Shown one piece after another: positions 1 through 7,339 of a DNA stretch of 32,189 nucleotides. Within the stretch, counting starts at the first letter, position 1. Each line of letters starts with the position of its first letter. The stretch lies in contig JAFGAY010000316.1 in assembly GCA_016933425.1 (NCBI GenBank), positions 1 to 32,189 on the forward strand, given 5' to 3'. The translations under genes and the position numbers were made by a program. Source of the stretch: Pirellulales bacterium (lineage in GTDB: Bacteria > Planctomycetota > Planctomycetia > Pirellulales > Thermoguttaceae). A model generated the notes under the pieces. That model worked only from the letters and a program-made list of their open reading frames with translations. It was not told the origin of the DNA and ran no database searches.

Positions 1-1209
1 ATCCGGTTGTTCGGCGACGAGCCGGTCCGGCGGATCTCGCTGGCCGACTATCGCGACCGGATGGCCTCCGGATGGATCGGCCAGATGGCGGGCGTCGGCT
101 GGGGAGCGCCGACCGAGTTCCAGTTCTGCGGCCGGATCGTGCCCGAGGGCTCCGTGCCCAAGTGGGAACCGTCGATGATCAACCAGTTCGAGCAGGACGA
201 CATTTATGTCGAAATGACGTTTCTCGGAACGCTCGAGCGCCGTGGTCTCGATGTTTCCATTCACCAGGCCGGCATCGACTTCGCCAACAGCGGCTACGCG
301 CTTTGGCACGCGAACTTGCACGGCCGCGAGAACCTCCGCCGGGGAATCGCCCCGCCCGACTCGGGCCACCCGAAATTCAACGGGCACGCCGACGACATCG
401 ACTATCAGATCGAAGCCGACTATGCCGGGCTGATCGCGCCGGGTATGCCGAACGTGGGCATCGAGTTGGGCGAGCGGTTTGGCCGGTTGATGAACTACGG
501 CGACGGGCTCTACGGCGGCCAGTTCGTTGCGGGGATGTACTGCGAGGCGTTTTTCGAGACCGACCCGCGGATGATCGCCAAAGCCGGATTGCGTTGCATT
601 CCGGCCGAAAGCCAATATGCCGAGTGCATTCGCGACGTGCTTGCCTGGCATCGCGAGCATCCCGACAACTGGCAGGCCGCGTGGAAAAAGATCGACGAGA
701 AATACCATCGCAATCCGGACTACCGCCGCGCGTCGTGCGACAAAGGCGACTTGAACATCGACGCCAAGATCAACGGCGCCTACATCGTCATGGGCTTGCT
801 CTACGGACAGGGCGATCCCGACCGGACCATCGTCATCTCGATGCGCTGCGGGCAGGATTCCGACTGCAATCCATCGAGCGCCGGCGGCGTGCTGTTCACA
901 ACGATCGGCCGGTCGAAGCTGCCCGAGCGATTTACCAAGGACCTGGACGTCGGCAAGACGTTCAGCCACACGCCTTACACGTTCACGAAGCTATTGTCGG
1001 TGTGCGAGGCGCTTGCCCGGCAAGCCGTCGTCCGTTCCGGCGGCCGGATCGAACGGGACGCCGCCGGCGAGGAAGTATTCGTCATTCCGGTCGTCGCGCC
1101 CAAGCCGGGCCCGCCCGAACAATGCTGGTCGCCCGGCCCAACAGCCGGCAGCCGCTTCAGCAAGGCCGAAAAACAGCAGATCACCGTCGCGCCCGAGGAA
1201 ATAAAGTAA
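1..1209 (+). CDS. ADP-ribosylglycohydrolase-family protein, 5'-truncated by window edge
   Basis: The reading frame is open from the first base (atc cgg ttg ...), so the TTG start at base 7 in the ORF track is probably an artefact and the gene begins outside the window. About 400 residues are visible. Two acidic clusters fit the dinuclear-metal site of ADP-ribosylglycohydrolases: an N-terminal EQDDIYVEMTFL (about residue 63) and a C-terminal GQDSDCNPSSAGGVL (about residue 282), the latter resembling the family G-x-D-[ST]-D signature. Members remove ADP-ribose from proteins or small molecules, but many large bacterial and planctomycete members have unknown substrates, so the substrate cannot be given. 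The last 40 residues are Pro/Ala-rich and look like a low-complexity tail. It converges on the flotillin gene, separated by a hairpin. Family call is fairly secure; specific function unknown. Confidence 0.75.
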   Translation: MRLFGDEPVRRISLADYRDRMASGWIGQMAGVGWGAPTEFQFCGRIVPEGSVPKWEPSMINQFEQDDIYVEMTFLGTLERRGLDVSIHQAGIDFANSGYALWHANLHGRENLRRGIAPPDSGHPKFNGHADDIDYQIEADYAGLIAPGMPNVGIELGERFGRLMNYGDGLYGGQFVAGMYCEAFFETDPRMIAKAGLRCIPAESQYAECIRDVLAWHREHPDNWQAAWKKIDEKYHRNPDYRRASCDKGDLNIDAKINGAYIVMGLLYGQGDPDRTIVISMRCGQDSDCNPSSAGGVLFTTIGRSKLPERFTKDLDVGKTFSHTPYTFTKLLSVCEALARQAVVRSGGRIERDAAGEEVFVIPVVAPKPGPPEQCWSPGPTAGSRFSKAEKQQITVAPEEIK

Positions 1210-1227
1210 ACCGTAAAATCCCAGCGT

Positions 1228-1272
1228 CTCCGCGACTCCGCGCGAGATAATAGATCGCGCGGAGTCGCCGAG
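1228..1272. repeat. Intergenic inverted repeat between convergent genes
   Basis: Two 18-nt arms (1228-1245 and 1255-1272) match at 17 of 18 positions when one is reverse-complemented, around a 9-nt AT-rich loop. The left arm itself has an 8-nt period (cgtctccg, cgactccg). No T-tract follows on either strand, so it is not a canonical intrinsic terminator, but it lies exactly between two convergent stop codons and could block readthrough. Its style matches other short-period repeats in this window, so it may be one copy of a dispersed element. Confidence 0.7.
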
Positions 1273-1302
1273 GGTTTGCGGTTACTTCACGTCGTCCGTG
1301 TC

Positions 1303-2973
1303 CTAGATTGCGTTGGCGTCGGGCAGATCGATGTCGAAATGGTCGTCCGCTTTGTCGGCATGTTCGGCGGCCGGCTCGGGTTTCTTGCCGTCGGTTTCGT
1401 GCGGGTTGACCGCGTCGAATTTGGCCAGGGTTTCGGGAATTTCGATCCCGCCGATGTCCTTCATCACCTGGAGCATGGGCGGCAGGGTTCGGGCCATGTT
1501 CTGGAGCCAGTCGGCTGTTGAACTTTTCCCGTTTTTCCCGTTGCCTTCCCAGACGACGACCTTGTCGAACTTGATGTTCGAGATGGCCCTGGCCGAGGCG
1601 TCGACCAGGTTGTCGAAGTGTTCGAGCATGAGAAGTTGGAACGCTTGCTGCGCGCCGCCGCACGCATCGATGATGGTGCGCAAGCCCTCGCCCTTCTTGG
1701 CCAGCATTTCGTATTGGCCTCGGGCCTTGGCTTCGAGTTGGGCGAAAATGGCGGCCGCTTGGCCCTCGGCTTCGATGCGGCGCCGCTCCGCCTCGGCCTC
1801 AGCGTCGACGATGACTCGGGCCTTTTGGGCGATGGCCGGGGCTTCGAGTTCGGCCCGCTGCTTGGCTTCGACCCGTTTGGCTTCGGCCAGGGCGGCCTTG
1901 GCCTGGGCCAGGTTTTCGGCCTCGATCACCGCGGCCTCGGCCTGGACCTTTCGGGTTTCGCCCAACTGATAGGCTTCGGCCTTCTTCACTTGCAGTGTGG
2001 CCATCGAATCGGCGACCGCGGCCTTGGCCGTGTTTTCGCCCTCGATGGCCCGGGCGTCGGCGTCGGCCAACTCGATGCGCATGTCGCGCTCGGCCTGTTT
2101 CACCTGGGCCTGACGCTGGAAGGAGGCCGTCTGCTCGCCGACCTGCTGCTCCTTGTCGAGTTCGGCCACGCGGACCGCCTGTTCGCGCAGCGCCTCGCGG
2201 GTGCCGATCTCGCGGAGCTTCGTGGCGTTGGCCACCTGGACGTCCTGCTCGCGTTGGGCGTCGGCCACGCGGATGGCGCCCATTTTTTCGTTGTCGGCCA
2301 CGTCGCCGCGGGCCTTCTGAATGGCCTCGCTCGCCGCCTTGCGCCCGATCGCCTCGATATAGCCCGACTCGTCGGTGATGTCGGTGATATTGACGTTGAT
2401 CAACACGAGTCCGATCTTGCGCAACTCGGGATCGAGCGATTCCTGGATGTTGGTGAGGAACTTGTCGCGGTCGCGGTTGATGTCCTCGATTTTCATCGAG
2501 GCAATCACCTGGCGGAGCTGTCCGAAGATCATGTCGGCCGCCTGCTTTTCGATTTCCGCGACCGAGAGGCCCAGGAGGCGGATGGCCGCGTTTTGCATCA
2601 TCTCGGGCGTGGTGCCGATGGCCACGGTGAACACGCTGGGGACGTTGACGCGGATGTTTTCCATCGACAGCGCGTCGCGAAGCGGAATGGCGATTTGCAT
2701 CGGTTCCAGACCGAGCTTGGCGTAGTCCTGGATCAACGGCCAGACGAATGTCGCCCCGCCATGGATGCACTTGGCCGCCTGACCTTCGCCGCCGGCTTTG
2801 CCGTAGATGACCAATATTTCGTTACTGCTGCACCGCTTGAAGAATCGAGCGACGATCAACAAGATCAAAAAAGCGAGGACGACGGCCAGAATTATCGCCA
2901 GGGCAACGTATTTTTGCGTGGTCGACAGTCCGAAATCATTTACCAAGTCAGCAGCCAATAGCAACGCGTTCAT
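1303..2973 (-). CDS. Flotillin-like SPFH/band 7 membrane protein
   Basis: This 556-residue protein is built like bacterial flotillins (FloT/YuaG). One membrane anchor sits at about residues 22-45 (ALAIILAVVLAFLILLIV), followed by an SPFH domain to about residue 210. A long Ala/Glu/Arg-rich coiled coil at about 215-430 contains many AEA/EAE repeats, and the C-terminal region holds the hydrophobic stretch AFQLLMLEHFDNLV. Flotillins oligomerise on the inner face of the membrane and organise microdomains; the exact client is not evident. The ATG at 2973 is preceded by a GAAAGGG Shine-Dalgarno-like stretch. The gene follows the NfeD-like gene by 33 nt, the known YuaF-YuaG type pairing, so the two are probably one operon. 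The charged tail (KKPEPAAEHADKADDHFDID) is likely disordered. Confident family call. Confidence 0.9.
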   Translation of the reverse strand: MNALLLAADLVNDFGLSTTQKYVALAIILAVVLAFLILLIVARFFKRCSSNEILVIYGKAGGEGQAAKCIHGGATFVWPLIQDYAKLGLEPMQIAIPLRDALSMENIRVNVPSVFTVAIGTTPEMMQNAAIRLLGLSVAEIEKQAADMIFGQLRQVIASMKIEDINRDRDKFLTNIQESLDPELRKIGLVLINVNITDITDESGYIEAIGRKAASEAIQKARGDVADNEKMGAIRVADAQREQDVQVANATKLREIGTREALREQAVRVAELDKEQQVGEQTASFQRQAQVKQAERDMRIELADADARAIEGENTAKAAVADSMATLQVKKAEAYQLGETRKVQAEAAVIEAENLAQAKAALAEAKRVEAKQRAELEAPAIAQKARVIVDAEAEAERRRIEAEGQAAAIFAQLEAKARGQYEMLAKKGEGLRTIIDACGGAQQAFQLLMLEHFDNLVDASARAISNIKFDKVVVWEGNGKNGKSSTADWLQNMARTLPPMLQVMKDIGGIEIPETLAKFDAVNPHETDGKKPEPAAEHADKADDHFDIDLPDANAI

Positions 2974-3006
2974 GATGGGGCCCTTTCTCGCGGCGGTACG
3001 TATTTG

Positions 3007-3663
3007 TTATTGAGGTTCGTGGTTTTCTTCCAAAGCGGGCTCAACTTCGAGCGTATCGGCCGAAATGACGGCGCCGACGACCACTTTCGTGCCGGGTTTC
3101 AGCGAGTTGCCCGGCGTCAGCGCCAGATATTCCATGGTGCGTCCTTGCAGATTGAGTTGGATTTTGCCCACCCCCGCGCCTTCGGCCGGAATGGTCGTGT
3201 AGACCGTGCCGACGCGACCGATGGCGTTGGTGATGTGGGCGGTTCCTTCGGCGTGTAGCAACATGAGCGCCCGCATCACTCCGTAAACGGCGAACATGGC
3301 GGCCAATCCTGACGCGACCGCAATGACCATGGTCGGCGTCTTGGCGATGCCGGCCGACTCGGAAGCCAGCCCGGCGAGCCCGAAGAACGCCAACGCCGCG
3401 ACTACCGTGCGGAACGAGACGACTTTGAACAACCAGGTCGAATCGGCGTGGTCCGTGTCGGTGTGTCCGTCGGCGTGGCCGTGAAAATCGCTGTCGGCAT
3501 GAAAATCCCCGCCGAAATGGGCATCGCCGCCGACGTCTCCATCGAGATGGCCGGGAACGTCCAGGTCGAACGCATGGGCGCCGAAACCTATCAGCGCCAT
3601 GACGAACTGGAGGACCAAAATAGTCCCCCCCAGCGCCGCGCAGACCAAGAAAATCGTTGTCAT
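3007..3663 (-). CDS. NfeD-like membrane protein with C-terminal OB fold, flotillin partner
   Basis: The ORF opens at 3759, but the likely start is the internal ATG at 3663 (MTTIFLVCAALGG), preceded by GGGGGTGA and giving 218 residues that begin directly with a membrane segment. There are three hydrophobic segments (about 4-26, 84-103 and 108-132). A C-terminal beta-rich domain (GRVGTVYTTIPAEGAGVGKI ... TKVVVGAVISADTLEVEPA) fits the soluble OB domain of NfeD/YuaF proteins. Between the first and second segments lies an unusual loop of about 45 residues rich in His, Asp and Gly (HADSDFHGHADGHTDTDHAD). NfeD proteins lacking the ClpP-like protease part commonly pair with flotillins, as here, and are thought to assist assembly or membrane fluidity control. 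The short form and the neighbour support the call; the loop's role is unknown. Confidence 0.82.
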   Translation of the reverse strand: MTTIFLVCAALGGTILVLQFVMALIGFGAHAFDLDVPGHLDGDVGGDAHFGGDFHADSDFHGHADGHTDTDHADSTWLFKVVSFRTVVAALAFFGLAGLASESAGIAKTPTMVIAVASGLAAMFAVYGVMRALMLLHAEGTAHITNAIGRVGTVYTTIPAEGAGVGKIQLNLQGRTMEYLALTPGNSLKPGTKVVVGAVISADTLEVEPALEENHEPQ

Positions 3664-3775
3664 GATTGTCACCCCCGAGAGGTCGAACGTGGGATAGGCC
3701 CACCTTTCCATTGGCTCTATTCGCTCGTCCGGGAGCAATCTTGGACCGGACCGACCCACGCTGGAGAACTAAACC

Positions 3776-3804
3776 ATAGTAGCCTACGGAATGAGGCCGT
3801 GCAA
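3776..3804 (-). promoter_or_regulatory. Candidate sigma-70 promoter for NfeD-flotillin operon
   Basis: On the minus strand TTGCAC (3804-3799) and TACTAT (3781-3776) are separated by 17 nt, about 110 nt upstream of the NfeD-like start. The match to consensus is moderate (3/6 and 4/6). Position between divergent genes supports it, but no experiment or conservation was available. Confidence 0.35.
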
Positions 3805-3879
3805 TCAATCGATTGGGCAAATCGAACACCCCATTTGCCGCTGCCGGGCTTCTTGTCGGCCGACGGCAGTTCGGTCAGA

Positions 3880-6396
3880 ATGGGGGGAATGATGGGGACA
3901 GACAAGCCACCGGAATCCACGAATCGTCACCAACGGCGCTACCAACCGCTGTTGGTCGTGTTGGTCCCTGTCGGCCTGGCCATTTTTGCCGATCGACATG
4001 CACGTTTGGGGCTGGCCTGCTGGTGGATTCTGGCGACCGCCGGGTGGATGGCCTGGCTCGTTCTTTGGCGGCTCGGCCGGAATCGGACGGCCTGTGCGTG
4101 TCTGCTGCTGGCCGCGGCGGGCACGGCCGGGGTGTGGCACCATCTGCAATGGTCGCGGTTCGCGGCCGACGATCTGGGCAACTTCGCCCAGCCGATCGCG
4201 AGACCCGTTTGTCTCGAAGCGACCGTCGAAAAAGGAAGCCGCCTGCTGCCGGCGCCTCCCGACGATCCCATGCGCATCATCCCCCAAGGCGACCGCACCC
4301 AACTCGAAATCCGCGCCGAGCGCATCCGCCACCGAACCGGCTGGCGATCGGCCTCGGGCCGCGCGACGTTGGTGGTCAACGATCGTCTGCCCGGGCTTCA
4401 CCCCGGCGATCGAATCCGCGTCTTCGGCCGATTGGCCGCGCCGGGCAGGGCAAACAACCCGGGCGAGCTCGATCGGGCGGACCACCTTCGCGGCGATCGC
4501 ATTCGCGCCGCGCTGCGCGCCGACTACCCGGCCTGCGTGACCCTCGTCGCCCGAGGCAGCGCGTGGCGGCCGAGTCGCTGGCTCGAATGCGTCCAGAACC
4601 AGGCAAGCGACGGACTCCAGCGGCGATTGGACCCGCGCTGGGCCGGCCTGGGATCGGCGCTGCTGCTGGGCAACCGCGAACAGCTCGAATCGGATCAGGC
4701 GACTGCCTTTCAAACGACCGGTATGGCCCATCTATTGGCCATTTCGGGGTTGCATGTGGGAATTGTCGTGCTCGCCGTGGGCTGGTTGCTGCGGATTTCA
4801 CGTGTTCCTCACACGCCGGCGGCCGTCATACTAGTCTTGGCAGCCGTGGGCTATACGTTGCTCACTGATGCCCAGCCGCCGGCCGTTCGGGCCTCAATCC
4901 TCGTCACAGTTCTGGCTCTTGGCATCGTGTTGGGACGGCACCCCGTGCGGTTTAATTCCCTGGCCGCCGCGGCGCTGATCGTGCTGGCTCTGAACCCGAG
5001 CGATTTGTTTCAACTTGGGCCGCAGCTTTCGTTTCTGGCCGTGGCGGCGTTGATGTGGATCTCACCAAATTGGATCGGCCCATGGAAGGGGCAGCGATCG
5101 AAGGAGCCGCTCAGCGCACTTATCGACCAAGGACGTCCGTGGTGGCAGCGCTGGTATCGTCGCAAGGGTCGGCAACTCCGGGAATTCGTGTTAGACTGGG
5201 CCGTGCTATGGGTGGTTCTTTCGCCGCTCATCATGGCGCGATTCCATCTGTTCTCTCTGGCGCCATTGATACTGAATGTGCTGCTCTTTGCCCCGGTCAT
5301 GGCGGCCCTGTCGAGTGGGTTTGTCGTATTGACCGTGGGCTGGCTCGTTCCACCACTGGGCGCCGCGGCGGCTTGGGTGTGCAACGGGAGCCTGGCGATC
5401 ATCGACTGGGGAATCAACGCGGCTCAGAACGTTCCTTGGAGCCACCGCTGGGTGCCCGGCCCGCCCGACTGGTGGCTGTGGGGATTTTACGCTGTGCTGC
5501 TCGTGGTGATGCTCCTTGGGCGGCGGCGGGTTGCGGGCCGCTGGGTTGTGGCCCTGGCCGCTGGTTGGGTTGGCGTTGGATTGCTTGCCGCCTCGTGGCC
5601 TGGCCGGGCGGAGCGTCTCGATTGCACGTTCGTGGCCGTCGGCCACGGTTTGTCCGTCGTTGTCGAGTTGCCCGACGGTCGCACGATGCTTTACGACGCC
5701 GGCGGCATGACTTCGCCGGAGGGAACCTCGCGGTCGATTGCCGGCTGCCTTTGGGAAAAGGGCCTTACGCGGATCGACGCCGTCGTCCTTTCGCACGCCG
5801 ACGCCGACCATTACAACGCGGTGCCGGGCCTGTTGAGGCGTTTCACGGTCGGAGTGGTTTATGTGCCGCCGGGCATGTTTTCGGACGAGAATCGGTCGCT
5901 CGCCGCTTTGCGAGAGGCCATTGCCGCGGCCGGCGTGCCTATCCGTGAACTGAAGGCGGCCGATCGACTGGCGGCCGGTCCGGCGTGCTCGGTCGAGGTG
6001 CTCCATCCGTCCCCGGATACCGCTTGGGCCAACGACAACGCCAACAGCCTTGTGCTGCTGGTCGAGTATGCCGGCCGGCGAATCCTGTTGCCGGGCGACC
6101 TCGAACCGCCGGGCATCGACGAACTACTGGCCAACGAACCAATCGACAGCGACGTCCTCTTGGTTCCCCATCACGGAAGCCGGCACAGCAGTCCGCCGGG
6201 ACTGATCGCCTGGTGCCGGCCCGACTGGGCCGTCATCAGCGGCAGTATAGCCAGACAACCCGAGGATACAGAAACCGTCTACCAAACGTCCGGTGTTCGG
6301 GTTCTACACACGGGCCGCGAGGGCGCTATTCGGATAGAGGTCGACCGGGCCGGAAATCTGGAAATCCAATCATTTAGGGGGGGTGTTCGCAAATGA
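3880..6396 (+). CDS. comEC: ComEC/Rec2-family DNA uptake channel protein
   Basis: The track's start at 3448 runs through the antisense of the NfeD-like gene. I place the start in a Met cluster (3880, 3889 or 3892), next to a GGGGGGA stretch and just before the first membrane segments, giving about 835-838 residues. Order: two or three N-terminal membrane helices; a soluble OB-like DUF4131 region (about 90-225); a multi-helix Competence domain with LLAISGLHVGIVVLAVGWLL, PPAVRAS and LGPQLSFLAVAALM; then a C-terminal metallo-beta-lactamase-like domain with DAVVLSHADADHYNAVPGLL (SHxDxDH) and LLVPHHGSRHSS. ComEC carries single-stranded DNA across the inner membrane in natural transformation, and the lactamase-like domain is proposed to degrade the non-transported strand. 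The usual DVGQGD entry motif is replaced by a VAVGHGLSV version. No other com genes lie in the window. Strong family assignment. Confidence 0.92.
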   Translation: MGGMMGTDKPPESTNRHQRRYQPLLVVLVPVGLAIFADRHARLGLACWWILATAGWMAWLVLWRLGRNRTACACLLLAAAGTAGVWHHLQWSRFAADDLGNFAQPIARPVCLEATVEKGSRLLPAPPDDPMRIIPQGDRTQLEIRAERIRHRTGWRSASGRATLVVNDRLPGLHPGDRIRVFGRLAAPGRANNPGELDRADHLRGDRIRAALRADYPACVTLVARGSAWRPSRWLECVQNQASDGLQRRLDPRWAGLGSALLLGNREQLESDQATAFQTTGMAHLLAISGLHVGIVVLAVGWLLRISRVPHTPAAVILVLAAVGYTLLTDAQPPAVRASILVTVLALGIVLGRHPVRFNSLAAAALIVLALNPSDLFQLGPQLSFLAVAALMWISPNWIGPWKGQRSKEPLSALIDQGRPWWQRWYRRKGRQLREFVLDWAVLWVVLSPLIMARFHLFSLAPLILNVLLFAPVMAALSSGFVVLTVGWLVPPLGAAAAWVCNGSLAIIDWGINAAQNVPWSHRWVPGPPDWWLWGFYAVLLVVMLLGRRRVAGRWVVALAAGWVGVGLLAASWPGRAERLDCTFVAVGHGLSVVVELPDGRTMLYDAGGMTSPEGTSRSIAGCLWEKGLTRIDAVVLSHADADHYNAVPGLLRRFTVGVVYVPPGMFSDENRSLAALREAIAAAGVPIRELKAADRLAAGPACSVEVLHPSPDTAWANDNANSLVLLVEYAGRRILLPGDLEPPGIDELLANEPIDSDVLLVPHHGSRHSSPPGLIAWCRPDWAVISGSIARQPEDTETVYQTSGVRVLHTGREGAIRIEVDRAGNLEIQSFRGGVRK

Positions 6397-6465
6397 TTCT
6401 GGAACCGTTATTTGTGGCTGGCAGCGGCATGGCTGGCAATCCTTGCGAGGGGTGTATGTCTATCC

Positions 6466-6536
6466 GTAGGCAGGGTCATAAACCGGCGAAAATCGACCTA
6501 AATGTTTTTCCACCGACGGGTTACAACCCGGCCTAC
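6466..6536. repeat. Inverted pair of GTAGGCCGGGT palindromic repeat copies
   Basis: A degenerate copy on the plus strand (6466-6488, gtaggcagggtcataaaccg...) faces a better copy on the minus strand (6536-6515, gtaggccgggttgtaacccg). Both align with the copy upstream of dxr at 28479-28500 (19 of 22-23 positions each). In the minus-strand copy the arms are GGGTT and AACCC; in the 28479 copy they are GGGTC and GACCC, a compensatory pair change. Confidence 0.75.
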
Positions 6537-6563
6537 ATTCTCGGAAAATCGTTAGTTTAAAAA

Positions 6564-6591
6564 CCCCAAATCCCAAATCCCAAATCCCATT
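6564..6591. repeat. Tandem CCCAAAT (7-nt) repeat
   Basis: Four runs of C separated by AAAT or ATT (cccc aaat ccc aaat ccc aaat ccc att). Related 7-8-nt period sequences occur at 14242-14283 and, in opposite orientation, at 20760-20803. The complementary strand has four G-runs and could form a G-quadruplex. Confidence 0.75.
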
Positions 6592-6614
6592 TCTTCCCAC
6601 CGACCGATTACCCG

Positions 6615-6642
6615 TTGCATTGTCCGGCCGACCTGCTACACT
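6615..6642 (+). promoter_or_regulatory. Candidate promoter for rpsO
   Basis: TTGCAT (6615-6620), a 16-nt spacer and TACACT (6637-6642), with an extended -10 TGC directly before the hexamer. Transcription would start near 6649 and give a leader of about 115 nt. It is the best sigma-70-like match in the spacer and is close to the expected place for a conserved ribosomal protein gene. Confidence 0.45.
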
Positions 6643-6710
6643 GACGTTTCTAGGGTAAGTTGGTAACAATAGTACGTGGAATTTTTTTGTAGAGACGGTG
6701 AGAGGAACGT

Positions 6711-6730
6711 GCTTCGGGAGAAGCGTCTTC
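6711..6730 (+). promoter_or_regulatory. Candidate structured rpsO leader (alternative hairpins)
   Basis: GCTTC-GGGA-GAAGC (6711-6724) can form a GNRA-capped hairpin, and the same GAAG can instead pair with CTTC at 6727-6730. S15 represses its own translation through leader RNA structures in several bacteria, with poorly conserved structures between phyla. That this leader does the same is only inference. Confidence 0.25.
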
Positions 6731-6763
6731 GTGCCGGTTGACTTGGAGGATTCGCGGTAAGCG

Positions 6764-7033
6764 ATGACCATCACCAGAGAGCAAAAAAGAGAAGTGATCG
6801 ACCAGTTCCGGCTGAAGGACGACGACACCGGCAGCCCGGAGGTGCAGATTGCCATTCTGACGACTCGGATCAATGGGTTGACGCAGCATTTGCAGACCCA
6901 TCGCAAGGATTTCGCGGGTCGTCGGGGACTGCTGATGCTGGTGAGCCGTCGACGCAGTTTGCTGGATTACCTCAAGAAGGTTAATCCCCAGCGTTATCTG
7001 GACGCCATTCAACGCCTGGGAATCCGCAAGTAG
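6764..7033 (+). CDS. rpsO: Small ribosomal subunit protein S15 (uS15)
   Basis: An 89-residue protein, the standard length for S15, with the family signatures [38 protein letters not shown] and LDYLKK...[13 protein letters not shown]15 binds the 16S rRNA central domain early in 30S assembly and forms part of a bridge to the 50S subunit. The ATG at 6764 has GGAGGA about 13 nt upstream, a rather long spacing. It precedes pnp, the widely conserved rpsO-pnp order, although the 306-nt gap is long for co-translation. No residues appear missing. Confidence 0.98.
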   Translation: MTITREQKREVIDQFRLKDDDTGSPEVQIAILTTRINGLTQHLQTHRKDFAGRRGLLMLVSRRRSLLDYLKKVNPQRYLDAIQRLGIRK

Positions 7034-7339
7034 CGCGGCGCCTCGTTTCCGTTCGACGCGTCTTGGGCCTTGGGGCCTCGCGCGGACGACCGATCGAGGT
7101 TGTTTTTCGATCTCCCTCGGGCATCGCTCTGCTCGCCCGTGGCAGGACGCTTGTGACAGGGCCGGCGATTTCTTCGGATTCACGGCAGCGCGGCTGGGCC
7201 GCGCGGTCTCTCTTGGGCGGCACAGCGCCGCCGGACTCTCGCTCCTCGGGCGCGACCAGCGCGCCCTCGTTGGTACAAGATTATTGGTAGGTAATGGTTT
7301 GCAAGTTGCATGAAAAAGTAGGAAGGTAGGACCAAGACT
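7034..7339. other. rpsO-pnp intergenic spacer
   Basis: 306 nt with no credible gene. It contains a 6-bp GC hairpin GGCGGC-acagc-GCCGCC (7216-7232) without a following T-tract, so it is not a convincing terminator. Such a structure could be an RNA-processing site, since pnp messages are often controlled through a hairpin in this spacer in gamma-proteobacteria, but that is only an analogy. The last 70 nt before pnp are notably AT-rich. Confidence 0.6.

Larger units (their letters stand above)
6397..6763. other. Intergenic region comEC-rpsO with repeats and rpsO leader
   Basis: This 367-nt gap has no convincing gene. It holds an inverted pair of GTAGGCCGGGT-type palindromes (6466-6536), a tandem CCCAAAT stretch (6564-6591), a candidate rpsO promoter (6615-6642) and a roughly 115-nt leader with small hairpins before the rpsO Shine-Dalgarno GGAGGA at 6745. 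Confidence 0.7.

Noticed and set aside
3448-3879. N-terminal extension of the comEC ORF
   Set aside because: Runs antisense to the NfeD-like gene, is charged and motif-free, and precedes the natural membrane start.
6564-6591. CRISPR-like direct repeats
   Set aside because: The 7-nt tandem units have no spacers and no cas genes are near; it is a simple short-period repeat.
7216-7232. GC hairpin as rpsO terminator
   Set aside because: No T-run follows on the plus strand and the loop is small; kept only as a hairpin in the spacer description.
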